DNA of 64,000 nt. It comes from Actinostola sp. cb2023 (Eukaryota > Cnidaria > Anthozoa > Actiniaria > Actinostolidae). Shown piece after piece: positions 31,391-44,000 of the stretch. The notes below the pieces were generated by a model that was not told the origin of the DNA, made no database searches, and saw only the letters and a program-made list of their open reading frames with translations. Numbering within the stretch: the stretch's first letter is position 1; each line of letters starts with the position of its first letter. A program made the position numbers and the translations under genes. The stretch is from positions 412,501 to 476,500 of the forward strand of contig JAUJYZ010001308.1 in NCBI GenBank assembly GCA_033675265.1, written 5' to 3'.

Positions 31391-33082
31391 CTAAGACTTG
31401 CCTCCAGTTTTGGTACGATATCTTGCATAAATACGCAAAAACAATGCAGTAAATACAACAAATACACCAAAAACAGCTTGAACAGAAAGAGGATGTTGAT
31501 AAAGAATACAAGAGACAATAATACTTAACATCATACGTGTAGTCATAATCATGGTGAATATCACAGGACCAAAGCACTGAATTGTATAAAAAATAAACAA
31601 TTGGCCTGTTGCTGAGCAAATAGACAATATAGATATATGAAAAGCGAATGTAGGATGGCTGTAGGCAAAATAAAAACATGAAAACAGACTCCCTGTTTGA
31701 GCTAAAGACCAAAATGTAAAAACACTTGAGAAAAAATTGGCCCCAAACATCATTTGCATTGAAGACATTTTGTAGGTTTTGAAGAGCTCAGACTGCCAGT
31801 TGGAAGTGAAGCTATCAAACACCATATAACCCAGCAATATGAATGCTCCAGATAATGTGGTCTCAACAGCAGACTTCTTTACTGTACCAGCAGAAAGCAA
31901 GAACAGGCTTACACCTCCAGACAACAACAAGGCAGTGACATATTCATAGTAAGGATAAGTTCTTTTAGATACAAGTTTCCCCATCATCATGACTGGGATG
32001 ATCTTTGATGCCTTGCAAAGCACTTGTGTTGGGAAGCTGACAAATTTAAGAGCCTCGTACTGAAACCAACTGCTGAGGATGTTTGACAATGATGAGTAGG
32101 AGTACTTGTACAGTGGTGCTTTGTGTCGTGGTTGCCTGGTTACAGTTATATAGAATCCAGCAAAACACATGGCCAGTATACGGTTGACAAATACCAAAAA
32201 CTGTGAATTCTTGAATTTCACACGTGTGATTGCACCATCTGGGAGAAGTTTTGAATAAGTTTTGGTCATAATTCTCTCCTGTAGTACTCCCCATACAACA
32301 TAAGAACACTGTAAACCTACAGCACACACAATCAGTTTAATTGCATTTTTCTTGAAGGAAGTTTCAACGACTTCTTCTTTCTTTGGTCCTTCTTCCATGG
32401 TGCTCAGTGGGTCGTCAGGTGAACCAAAAACAAAGTGGTGGACAGTTTTTGCAAGACAACCTTCAGCTATAAAGAAAAGAAAAAAGCTACATTATTACCA
32501 TGCTCGAGGATCCAGCCGTTTTTGTCTGCGCTCCAAAGTCTCTTGGCCGGTGACTTCGGAGCGCGGACAAAAACCGCTGGATCCTCGAGCATGCATTATT
32601 ACAAGTTACACAAGAACAAAGCACTCTTCCACATTCAGATATAAGAAGCCAGTCACTGACAACTATTGAAATACTTTAGAGCACAATGTGCACAAATACT
32701 GCTGAGTTACCATGACAACCTGACTTCAAAGCTAAAATACACGTAACAGCCAAGATCTGAGCCTATATTCTCACAGGTTCTATAGTCAGTCAAACCTGCA
32801 GGTATCATCTGGTATTGGTAGCCAGTAAAGGTTGACCAGAGCTCACTGCAGCAATGTTTACAAAATGTCTCTTAATAATTTTGTCCCGTGACCTCGCCTG
32901 TGTGCACAGAATCCTGAAGAATTCTGGGAAACTATGAAAAGTGCATTACGCACTAAATAAACCCAAATAATTTATTGGGATTACATACTATTGTAAGTAT
33001 ATATACATTAAATAAAAATAGCATCACAAAGAAAGAAAATATCTTTGTAAAAAAGCATAGCTTTATCTGTAAATTCCTCGTT

Positions 33083-33142
<60 letters not shown>

Positions 33143-33651
33143 AGCAATCAGAAAATAATTGAAGTTATATTATTTCAATACACTCCTTCCCAATCTAGGA
33201 AAACAAAGAAGAAAGAAAAGAGGAAAGGATTTCTTTCTTTCCTTTCTTTATTGCTTTGTTCCCTGCTGGTAGTGGTAGGAAAGAAACCTCTGCCAGCAGG
33301 GAAATTGCTTTGTCTCCTACATGTACATGTAGATAATAATGGTCTTTTCATGTTAGTATCTCCCATTACTTCTCAAGGAAAAAAGATAAGATTCGATCAC
33401 TGACCTCCTCGTTCTTTGAAGTTGGAGTTCTTCACAATTCTAATCAGGCCTGCAAAAGGTACAACCATTGTAGCATATCCCAAGATATTCCATAACAAAC
33501 TCGTCAGCCAAAAGCCACTTTCCATGGCACTAGTAGGAGTACTATCAGCGGCTGTTGATTCAGATGTGTTATCTTCATCTTCACAAAAACAAGGTGAAAG
33601 AAACAACACAAAGACAAAAACAACCAACTTGAACAGGAACTGAAGCGTCAT
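31391..33651 (-). CDS. SLC35B2: Adenosine 3'-phospho 5'-phosphosulfate (PAPS) transporter
   Basis: Two exons, 33405-33651 and 31391-32466, joined through GGA G|CT, give 440 residues (human 432). Exon 1 has a cleavable-type signal segment (FLFKLVVFVFVLFLSPCFC) and the NILGYATMVVPFAGLI membrane segment. Exon 2 holds the SLC35 core: VVWGVLQERIMTKTY, SNILSSWFQYEALKFVSFPT, KASKIIPVMMMGKLVSKRTY, FDSFTSNWQSELFKTYKMSS and the C-terminal helices. Family knowledge: it carries PAPS from cytosol into the Golgi lumen for sulfation of proteoglycans and proteins. The gene is head-to-head with PPP2R3C (349 bp between start codons). The single intron (32467-33404) contains a 95-bp hairpin and an (ATT)n microsatellite. 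SLC35B3 is less likely given the QCSYVVWGVLQERIMT segment. Confidence 0.94.
32499..32593. mobile_element. 95-bp near-perfect hairpin with 9-bp direct repeats
   Basis: Arms of about 42 bp begin CATGCTCGAGGATCCAGC and end with its complement. CATTATTAC occurs immediately outside on both sides (32490-32498, 32594-32602), as expected from a 9-bp target duplication. It lies in the SLC35B2 intron. Confidence 0.8.
33090..33141. repeat. (ATT)n microsatellite
   Basis: About 17 ATT units in the SLC35B2 intron, preceded by GTTAAATAAAGTG, a context repeated at other (ATT)n sites of the window (24995, 35180) and reminiscent of a retroposon tail. Confidence 0.8.
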
Positions 33652-33828
33652 GGTTGAGTCTAGAGCTCTTTCCTGGGGTTAATTGTGAAGGTTCTGGGTT
33701 AACATGTAGTCTTATATTCTTCTTCGCATAAAACTTCACTACAATTGCCACGTTGTTATATAAACGATAAATAAATGAATTAGAAATGACAATAAAACGT
33801 CAATGTTTTACATTTTTCTCAGACTACA

Positions 33829-33893
33829 TTCCCATCACCCCTTGCGATCTGTATTTACCCATGATGCAGTTCGGTTACCCATAATGCATAGCG
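33829..33893. promoter_or_regulatory. Three Staf/ZNF143-like sites in the SLC35B2/PPP2R3C divergent promoter
   Basis: The consensus I recall for Staf/ZNF143 is YWCCCRNMATSCMYYRCR. TTCCCATCACCCCTTGCG (33829-33846) and TACCCATAATGCATAGCG (33876-33893) each fit 17 of 18 positions; TACCCATGATGCAGTTCG (33856-33873) fits less well. ACTACATTCCC overlapping the first site also resembles the extended ZNF143 motif. All lie in the 349 bp between two head-to-head start codons. Binding is inferred. Confidence 0.6.
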
Positions 33894-33999
33894 CGGTGAG
33901 TCATGGCTCAATATATCAACAAAGGCGGCATTTTTGTCTTCAAAATCTAATAATTCAAAGATTTTGTATTTTTGAGGGATATTGTATGGAATTACCAAC

Positions 34000-36900
34000 A
34001 TGTCATGGGCAGATACATTGAAGAGATACGTAGAAAGGAAAAAGAATGAGAAAGATCCAGGTAGGTTTGGAAAGAGGGAAACATTTTTGACAGGAAAGTG
34101 ACAAAGTTACAGTTTATATAACTTATATGTAGATTTGAATAGATGATTTAATGATGATTATTTCTCCTCACTGTTGTACTGGACATCTTTACAGGAGAAG
34201 GGAAAGGAGGTAATTCTGAGGAGGCTTTAACAGAAACAGAATTATTTACCAAATACTATACAGAATGGAAGGACCAATCAAAGGGCAAGGATACAACATT
34301 CAACACCATACCAAAGTTCTATTATAAGGTAATGTAGATTAGATGAAGTAGAATGTGCTGCATGCTAATATACTTCATACATGTAGTAATTCCTGGCGTA
34401 GTCAATCAATGAATCAATTGATATCAATCGATGCCAATCAATACCAATTAATTGATTGATCATTGATTGGAATGAAATAACGTCGAAACCAATCAAAACC
34501 AATCGATAACTGTGGATATTTTGTGACTATCAATTGGTTATCGATTGATCGATAGCAACCAATATCAACTACATAATTATATCGATTGGTTTTCCAATCA
34601 TCGATTGCATCAATAGGCCCTTTGCAGTTTACAGTCACATGCCAATATATCGCTTGAATAACGAATGAACTGAGCCGAAGATCCCATGGGAACGGCTCTG
34701 CTGACTGGCAAACAAACTTTGAGACGTTGATTGAGAAAGATCGACAATCAACTGAAGGTTAAAAAATAGCATTTCAAACAGATTTCTTTACTGTCACTAC
34801 TGATATCATGTAAGATTCTTCAAATAAATAAAGTCAGATTTTTTGGCCAGTCAGTACAACCACGTGATCGTAATCCTGCAAAGGGCCTATTGCAACACGT
34901 CTATGATATGAGACATTTCCACCAATGGGAATTCTGCGTTGTGTTGGCAATTGATGCAGACTTCGTTTGGGGTGATTTGTCTGCAGTCCCTTCTCTTCCT
35001 CCTCCCTGACCCCTGCTGTCCCCAATCCTGAAATATTCAGGATTATATTGGTGTTGTTCGTCTGAGACTGCAGGGAAAAGAGGGACTGTTCACAGACTAT
35101 AAAGTAATTATTCTATCATCTTTGAGGGCCACAAGTTTATCAGTGCTTTTTGTAACTGTTATGTGTGTTTACCCTTGTTAAATAAAGTTCATAATTATTC
35201 ATTCATTCATCTGTTTGATATCATGTTTTGTAGCTTCCAGCAGAAGATGAAGTTCTACAACAAAAACTAAGAGAGGAATCTAGAGCAGTATTCTTACAAA
35301 GGAAAAGCAGAGAGTTGTTGGACAATGATGAGTTACAGGTGAGTGCATAAACAACACATGAACACTGCAAGTATTTCATGAACTTATGACAAAATCTTAT
35401 ATTTGGAGATGTAAATCTTATGAAGGGCAAATAAAAGAACCTGTTATGTTATTTTGCAAAGAGTAGGAGATATCTCCTGGCACAACAGAAGATGACTCTC
35501 CGTGCTTTTATACAAATGCACTTCTGAGGTCTTGAAAGCTGCTGAATGCACTCGCGTTCCACTAGTGCATCCACTAGCAGCTTTCAAGACCTCAGCGTGC
35601 TTTATTAATTATTAATTACAAATGTGTGCTATATATATGACTATATTTACATATACATGTACACTCGTTTGCAGTAACGTTGTACTATACATTTATACAA
35701 ATATACAAATATCTAATGAGATGCAAAATGTTAGACAAAATGCAACTGTTTAAACACAAAATAGTGCTGAAAATTATTATGTTGTCCTTGCTGGATGCGA
35801 TACTAATCTAAAATTGATGGTTTTGATATATTATCTAGAAGAAAATTAGCGATGTTTTGCACTTTGTATCTCATTAGATATCTTGTATCTCAGTAGATAT
35901 TTGTATAAATGTATACTACAACGTTTCTGCAAACGAGTGTATATGACTATATTTACATATACATGTATATGACTATATTTACATATTTTCTTGTAAACTG
36001 CTTTGTTTCAGAATTTATGGTTTTTATTGGATAAGCACCACACTCCACCAGTTATAGCAGATGAACAGGTACAAGTGCAGTTTATCTTAGAAATGTATTG
36101 AGGCTTTATATGTTTATTGTGTATTATTTCCTTGTTGTTTTAGATGATAAGTTATGAGGATTTTTTAAAAGTGGCTTCCCAAGCTGGTACCAAATGCAGG
36201 TTGGAACCTTTCATACTCCATTTTCTGACATTTCCTATTATTGACTGATTTGTTGCCTTTCAGACCATTTTTTACATCCACTGTATTCAGCAAACTTTAT
36301 CAAAAAGATCCTTTTGGAAGGTAAAGATTTCACCATGTTTTGGGTTTCCTGTGGTTCTTCACCACAGGTAGCCCAAATGCTAGTATTGATTGATTTAAAA
36401 AAAATCAGATCTGCAATGATGTAAAACTGGTTTATTGTAATAATGAAACAATATTCTTTGATCTCAGGATTTCAATAATGCAGTTCTTCAACTATGTCAT
36501 GAGAAAAGGTAGGAATTTAGAGGATTCCCTGTTTTACCTGCATAAGTTGTTTATTTTCTATTTCAATAAAACCCCTGTTTTTCTTTTAGTTTGGCTTCAC
36601 CAGACAAGAATAGGGTTAAGTCTGTATGATGTAACTGGACAAGGATACCTTAAAGAGTCTGTAAGTATTGGCTTCATCAGACAAGAATAGGGTTAAGTCT
36701 GTATGATGTAACTGGACAAGGATACCTTAAAGAGTCTGTAAGTATTGGCTTCATCAGACAAGAATAGGGTTAAGTCTGTATGATGTAACTGGACAAGGAT
36801 ACCTTAAAGAGTCTGTAAGTATTGGCTTCACCAGACAAGAATAGGGTTAAGTCTGTATGATGTAACTGGACAAGGATACCTTAAAGAGTCTGTAAGTATT

Positions 36901-38035
36901 GGCTTCATCAGACAAGAATAGGGTTAAGTCTGTATGATGTAACTGGACAAGGATACCTTAAAGAGTCTGTAAGTATTGGCTTCACCAGACAAGAATAGGG
37001 TTAAGTCTGTATGATGTAACTGGACAAGGATACCTTAAAGAGTCTGTAAGTATTGGCTTCACCAGACAAGAATAGGGTTAAGTCTGTATGATGTAACTGG
37101 ACAAGGATACCTTAAAGAGTCTGTAAGTATTGGCTTCACCAGACAAGAATAGGGTTAAGTCTGTATGATGTAACTGGACAAGGATACCTTAAAGAGTCTG
37201 TAAGTATTGGCTTCACCAGACAAGAATAGGGTTAAGTCTGTATGATGTAACTGGACAAGGATACCTTAAAGAGTCTGTAAGTATTGGCTTCACCAGACAA
37301 GAATAGGGTTAAGTCTGTATGATGTAACTGGACAAGGATACCTTAAAGAGTCTGTAAGTATTGGCTTCACCAGACAAGAATAGGGTTAAGTCTGTAACTG
37401 GACAAGGATGTGTACTGTAGATATTACTGATAACAAAGTGTGTTCTGTGTAATATAATTTACATAATTTATTATTTCTAGGATCTGGAGAATTACATACT
37501 TGAACTTATACCAACCCTTCCACAGGTATAGTTTATTATTTGAAATGTTTTGAATGTAATATTTTACTTTTCAGCTAGTGACCATGACCTTTAATACTAG
37601 CATGTTTCTTGCAGCTTGATGGATTAGAGAAATCTTTCTATTCATTTTACGTGTGTACAGCTGTCAGGAAGTTCTTTTTCTTCCTTGACCCTCTTAGAAC
37701 TGGTAGGTGATTAATGGTCAATAGAACTGGTAGGTGATTAATGGTCAATAGAACTGGTAGGTGATTAATGGTCAATAGAACTGGTAGGTGATTAATGGTC
37801 AATAGAACTGGTAGGTGATTAATGGTCAATAGAACTGGTAGGTGATTAATGGTCAATAGAACTGGTAGGTGATTAATGGTCAATAGAACTGGTAGGTGAT
37901 TAATGGTCAATAGAACTGGTAGGTGATTAATGGTCAATAGAACTGGTAGGTGATTAATGGTCAATAGAACTGGTAGGTGATTAATGGTCAATAGAACTGG
38001 TAGGTGATTAATGGTCAATAGAACTGGTAGGTGAT

Positions 38036-38068
<33 letters not shown>

Positions 38069-41000
38069 AAAATATATTTGGCTCGAGGTCATGGCCGTCC
38101 AGCCTGACCGGCCTGACCTAACTCAGTCAATAAGCATTTTATCATATGACCAACCCGACCCTCTTTTTACAATGGTTTTATTAAGAACACATGAGTTGGG
38201 TAATACGGGTCATATGATAATGGACAATACTCTCTGGAAAAATGGAAACTAGTAAGTACACTAGTATGGGCTGCATTGGTGTATAATGATAAATTCAAAG
38301 GTTAAAGGAAATCTATAACACCGAATACTTAACTTTGCTGATGTTTCAAGCCTTAGCCCTTTGCTGATGTTTCAAGCCTTAGCCCTTTGCTGATGTTTCA
38401 AGCCTTAGCCCTTTGCTGATGTTTCAAGCCTTTGCCCTTTGCTGATGTTTCAAGCCTTTGCCCTTTGCTGATGTTTCAAGCCTTAGCCCTTTGCTGATGT
38501 TTGTTTCAAGCCTTAGGCCTTTGCTGATGTTTCAAGCCTTAGCCCTTTGCTGATGTTTCAAGCCTTAGCCCTTTGCTGATGTTTCAAGCCTTTTAGTTTC
38601 AAGCCTTAGCCTTTGCTGATGTTTTGCTGATGTTTCAAGCCTTAGCCCTTTGCTGATGTTTCAAGCCTTAGGCCTTTGCTGATGTTTCAAGCCTTAGCCC
38701 TTTGCTGATGTTTCAAGCCTTAGCCCTTTGCTGATGTTTCAAGCCTTAGCCCTTTGCTGATGTTTCAAGCTGATGTTTTTAGCCCTTTGCTGATGTTTCA
38801 AGCCTTAGCCCTTTGCTGATGTTTCAAGCCTTAGCCCTTTGCTGATGTTTCAAGCCTTAGCCCTTTGCTGATGTTTCAAGCCTTTTAGTTTCAAGCCTTA
38901 GCCCTTTGCTGATGTTTCAAGCCTTAGCCCTTTGCTGATGTTTCAAGCCTTAGCCCTTTGCTGATGTTTCAAGCCTTAGCCCTTTGCTGATGTTTCAAGC
39001 CTTAGCCCTTTGCTGATGTTTCAAGCCTTAGCCCTTTGCTGATGTTTCAAGCCTTAGCCCTTTGCTGATGTTTCAAGCCTTAGCCCTTTGCTGATGTTTC
39101 AAGCCTTAGCCCTTTGCTGATGTTTTTCAAGCCTTAGGCCTTTGCTGATGTTTCAAGCCTTAGGCCTTTGCTGATGTTTCAAGCCTTAGCCCTTTGCTGA
39201 TGTTTCAAGCCTTAGCCCTTTGCTGATGTTTCAAGCCTTAGCCCTTTGCTGATGTTTCAAGCCTTAGCCCTTTGCTGATGTTTCAAGCCTTAGCCCTTTG
39301 CTGATGTTTCAAGCCTTAGCCCTTTGTCGGAGTAAATTAAGTACTTTTATCCAGAACTGTTGAATGTACAATAATTTTGGTCAAACATTTAATTTGATTA
39401 TCATCCAGTAAACAGTGGTTTTACTATAACTTTCTGTTATTTCAAGAAACATAATTATGTAACTACAGTCAACTCTCCGCTAACGGACACTCTCGTAAGC
39501 GGACAGCTCTACTTACGGACACCTTTTCAAATCCCCGTTTTACCTTCCAGTCAAACTCTGTATTTACACATTCCCGTAAGCGGACACTCTCTCGTAAGCG
39601 GACGCGGACACTTTTGAAAATGAAAATTGGATTTTTCTTTTGTTTACGCTCTCTCGTAAGCGGACACACCATGTAATAATGGACTTTCGACAATGGAATT
39701 TGTCTTTAATTTGCAATAAATCAACAAAAATATGACCTTTTACAGAGCAACAGAACAGTGGGGATCGGTTTTGTCAAATCTCCATTTGTCCGCGGGGAAG
39801 CAAGGTGTACGGTTCAGTTGCTATTTTTCTCTACCGATTAAAACGTAATTATCTCTCCCATAAGCGGACATCCACCCTATTTTTCTTTGGTGTCCGCTTA
39901 CGGGAATAGTTCTCATAAGCGGACAGCTCCACTAACGGACACTTTTTTCAATTCCCGAGGGTGTCCGCTTACGAGAGAGTTGACTGTAATGATATTTCAG
40001 GTAAAATAAAGATACAAGACATCCTTGCTTGTAGTTTCCTTGATGATCTTCTAGAGGTATGTTTTACTTCCTTGCTGCCAGGGCAGGTATCTTCCCTGAG
40101 ACACTAAGGTTACTTGTTTATCATTAGCTAAGAGATGAAGATCTCTCAAAAGAGCAACAAGATGCAAACTGGTTTTCTGCACCCTCTGCTCTCAGAGTAT
40201 ATGGTGAGTAATAAATGCCTGCATGCTGCACCAATGATGTATGCTTTTTGGTACATACATGTACATGCAGTAACATCAATGACTTTATTTTGTTACACTT
40301 GTCACTACTGAAGAAATAGAAAACAAGGCAGCATACTTTATAGATGCATGCGGGAATTGGAAGAAGATGAGAGAAGTGTAAGGAGAAGCATGAGCTGCTC
40401 GGCTGCCATAGGCGCCTTTCATATGCAGCCCAAAAAAGTCCTCCATCAGTTGTAAAGCGCATTGGAACGAAAGTGAAATGCGCTACATGTATATAAGAAC
40501 GACCATTATTATTATTACTATTATTATTATGAGTGCTTCTCGCACCTCGAGTCTTCTTTCAATTCCCAAGTGCTTCTATAACTTGATAAAGCACAGCTGT
40601 TGAGTTTTCTATTTCTTTATTATAACACAATTATTATGATTTTAAGGCAAGTTCTCAATTTTGTTCATTACAAAAATGGTTGAATATATGATCGTGCATG
40701 CTGTGTGCTCTCATAAAGCATGAGGCATACACATCCTTTGGTAATTTAATCAGAGTGTGTGTTATATCATATAGTTATTTTATAAAATAATGTACAGTCG
40801 GCTGGTTTCTGTATATATATAGAGGTTATTAGTCAGCTAAAACATCTAATAAGGCTGCATGTTTTTACAAGTCATTTGGTATTTTGAGGCGAGCCAAAAT
40901 ACATGACGAGTAAAAATTCACAGCCGTATTAGATGCTTAGCTGACTGATAAGTTGTTTATTATATATTTTGTCAAAGAAACTAGCTATTTTGGTGAAAGA

Positions 41001-44000
41001 AAATCAACAAATTACAGTGAAAACTTGGAAATGTCTGTACGAGCGCACGCTAGCCAAAACTGTAGAATTCTCGCACGCTGATTGGTTAATTTTTATCACA
41101 CGATTATGAATGAATGAATGAAAAGCCAGTTTGAAGTAACTACCCAAAATACGGTCCCTTATTTTGCCCTTTCTTGTGCATATTTCGTGCGTTCTTTGAC
41201 AAAAAATATAATAAATAACTGTACATAGCATACATTAATAGCTTTATTGTTGTCCACAGGTCAATATCTCAATTTAGATACAGATCATAATGGTATGTTG
41301 AGCAAGGAGGAGCTTGCAAGGTGAGGAATGATGGTAGACTACTGTTGGTATAATATTATGGATAGATCAGGGGGGTTCTCAGTACAAGCTGGCAGCCTTG
41401 GCTATAACATGTCTTGGCTATAACATGTCTTGGCTATAACATGTCTTGGCTATAACATGTCTTGGCTATAACATGTCTTGGCTATAACATGTCTTGGCTA
41501 TAACATGTCTTGGCTATAACATGTCTTGGCTATAACATGTCTTGGCTATAACATGTCTTGGCTATAACATGTCTTGGCTATAACATGTCTTGGCTATAAC
41601 ATGTCTTGGCTATAACATGTCTTGGCTATAACATGTCTTGGCTATAACATGTCTTGGCTATAACATGTCTTGGCTATAACATGTCTTGGCTATAACATGT
41701 CTTGGCTATAACATGTCTTGGCTATAACATGTCTTGGCTATAACATGTCTTGGCTATAACATGTCTTGGCTATAACATGTCTTGGCTATAACATGTCTTG
41801 GCTATAGCATGTCTTGGCTATAACATGTATCTTTGTGTGACAATACATTATTACACACATGTTCAAGGTTTTGAGCAGGTTGTTTAAATCAATCTACTTA
41901 GAATTACATCTAACATTGTTGCTTAATGTGTAGGTATGGTTCTGGTACTTTAACTAAAGTCTTCATTGATAGAGTATTCCAGGAATGTCTTACATATGAC
42001 GGTGAAATGGTAAGAATACATCACAGAGTGACCACTACCAATACCTAGTTACTTTAATAGATTATGTATGTTTGTTTCTAAATAGGATTATAAAACATAT
42101 TTAGACTTTGTTCTGGCTTTAGAAAACAGAAAAGAACCGCAGGTATGTAATGATGTAATCAGAATTCAAATACAGTTGAACCTCTGCAAACAGAATCGTA
42201 TAGCAGACACTACCTGTATAGCAGACACTACCTGTATAGCAGACACTACCTGTATAGCAGACACTACCTGTATAGCAGACACTACCGGTATAGCAGACAC
42301 TACCTGTATAGCAGACACTACCCGTATAGCAGACACTACCCGTATAGCAGACACTACCTGTATAGCAGACACTACCGGTATAGCAGACACTACCCGTATA
42401 GCAGACACTACCTGTATAGCAGACACTACCTGTATAGCAGACACTACCTGTATAGCAGACACTACCTGTATAGCAGACACTACCTGTATAGCAGACACTA
42501 CCCGTATAGCAGACACTACCCGTATAGCAGACACTACCCGTATAGCAGACACTACCTGTATAGCAGACACTACCTGTATAGCAGACACTACCCGTATAGC
42601 AGACACTACCCATATAGCAGACACTACCTGTATAGCAGACACTACCTGTATAGCAGACACTACCTGTATAGCAGACACTACCTGTATAGCAGACACTACC
42701 TGTATAGCAGACACTACCTGTATAGCAGACACTACCTGTATAGCAGACACTACCTGTATAGCAGACACTACCCGTATAGCAGACACTACCTGTATAGCAG
42801 ACACTACCTGTATAGCAGACACTACCTGTATAGCAGACACTACCTGTATAGCAGACACTACCTGTATAGCAGACACTACCGGTATAGCAGACACTACCCG
42901 TATAGCAGACACTACCCGTATAGCAGACACTACCTGTATAGCAGACACTACCTGTATAGCAGACACTACCTGTATAGCAGACACTACCTGTATATCAGAC
43001 ACTACCCGTATATCAGACACTACCTGTATAGCAGACACTACCCGTATAGCAGACACTACCCGTATAGCAGACACTACCTGTATAGCAGACACTACCTGTA
43101 TATCAGACACTACCTGTATATCAGACACTACCTGTATAGCAGACACTACCTGTATAGCAGACACTACCTGTATATCAGACACTACCTGTATAGCAGACAC
43201 TACCTGTATAGCAGACACTACCTGTATAGCAGACACTACCTGTATAACAGACACTACCTATGAATAGTAATAATGCATAGAGTAAACCACTTGATGTTTT
43301 ATGTGTTTATTGTGTTATTTAGGCTCTTCAATATCTGTTTAGAATACTTGATGTACAAGTAAGTCTTTCTTTCTTTTCTCATTCTTTTCTCACCAATAAT
43401 AATAATAATTATCATGTCATTCTGAGAAAACATGACTTTTCTTGTTTTCAGGGAGTTGGCTACTTGAACATCTTCGCATTTAACTTCTTCTTTAGGGTAA
43501 GTGATATTTACATCAGAATATGTGTTAAGATGAATAGAGGGACTGGGAAGAGGGAGATTTTCTTTGTTTTCCCTCTGTTGTAGAAATATAATGTTAGGTA
43601 CCTGAGCTATGTTTGGACTTTCAACGTGAGGCAGTTGTGTTTGCAGGTCATATTTCTGACAGGTTTGCAAACTGTGTTAGATGCCAAATTCCATGGCTAA
43701 CAGCACAGAGATACCATACATCAGCCCATGATAACTCCCTATCCTCTTTCAGGACATACAAGAAGATATGGTTAGGCATGGTCATGAACCTGTCAAGTTT
43801 CTGGATATTAAGGTACACTTTCAATCTAAGGGATTTTAAAACCAGTTCCGTTAGTTTAAGGTAGTTGCGGGGGATGGAGAGCAAAGTCTAACTTTATCAG
43901 TCACACAAGTAATGCCCATGACAAAGCTGAAGGAAAATATGTATTTAGGAAAGGAAAGGCCTACCATACTCAGAAGTGCGGTACTTTCTTGGGGAAATTT

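Noticed and set aside
36661..37405. Nine additional functional exons in PPP2R3C
   Set aside because: The copies lack a polypyrimidine tract and acceptor, and including one would shift the frame and introduce a stop.
37647..38018. Minus-strand ORF of repeated TINHLPVLL
   Set aside because: Antisense translation of the 27-bp donor array of PPP2R3C.
42119..43267. ORFs of 160-360 codons made of six-residue repeats on both strands
   Set aside because: An 18-bp minisatellite in a PPP2R3C intron; open frames follow from the unit length.
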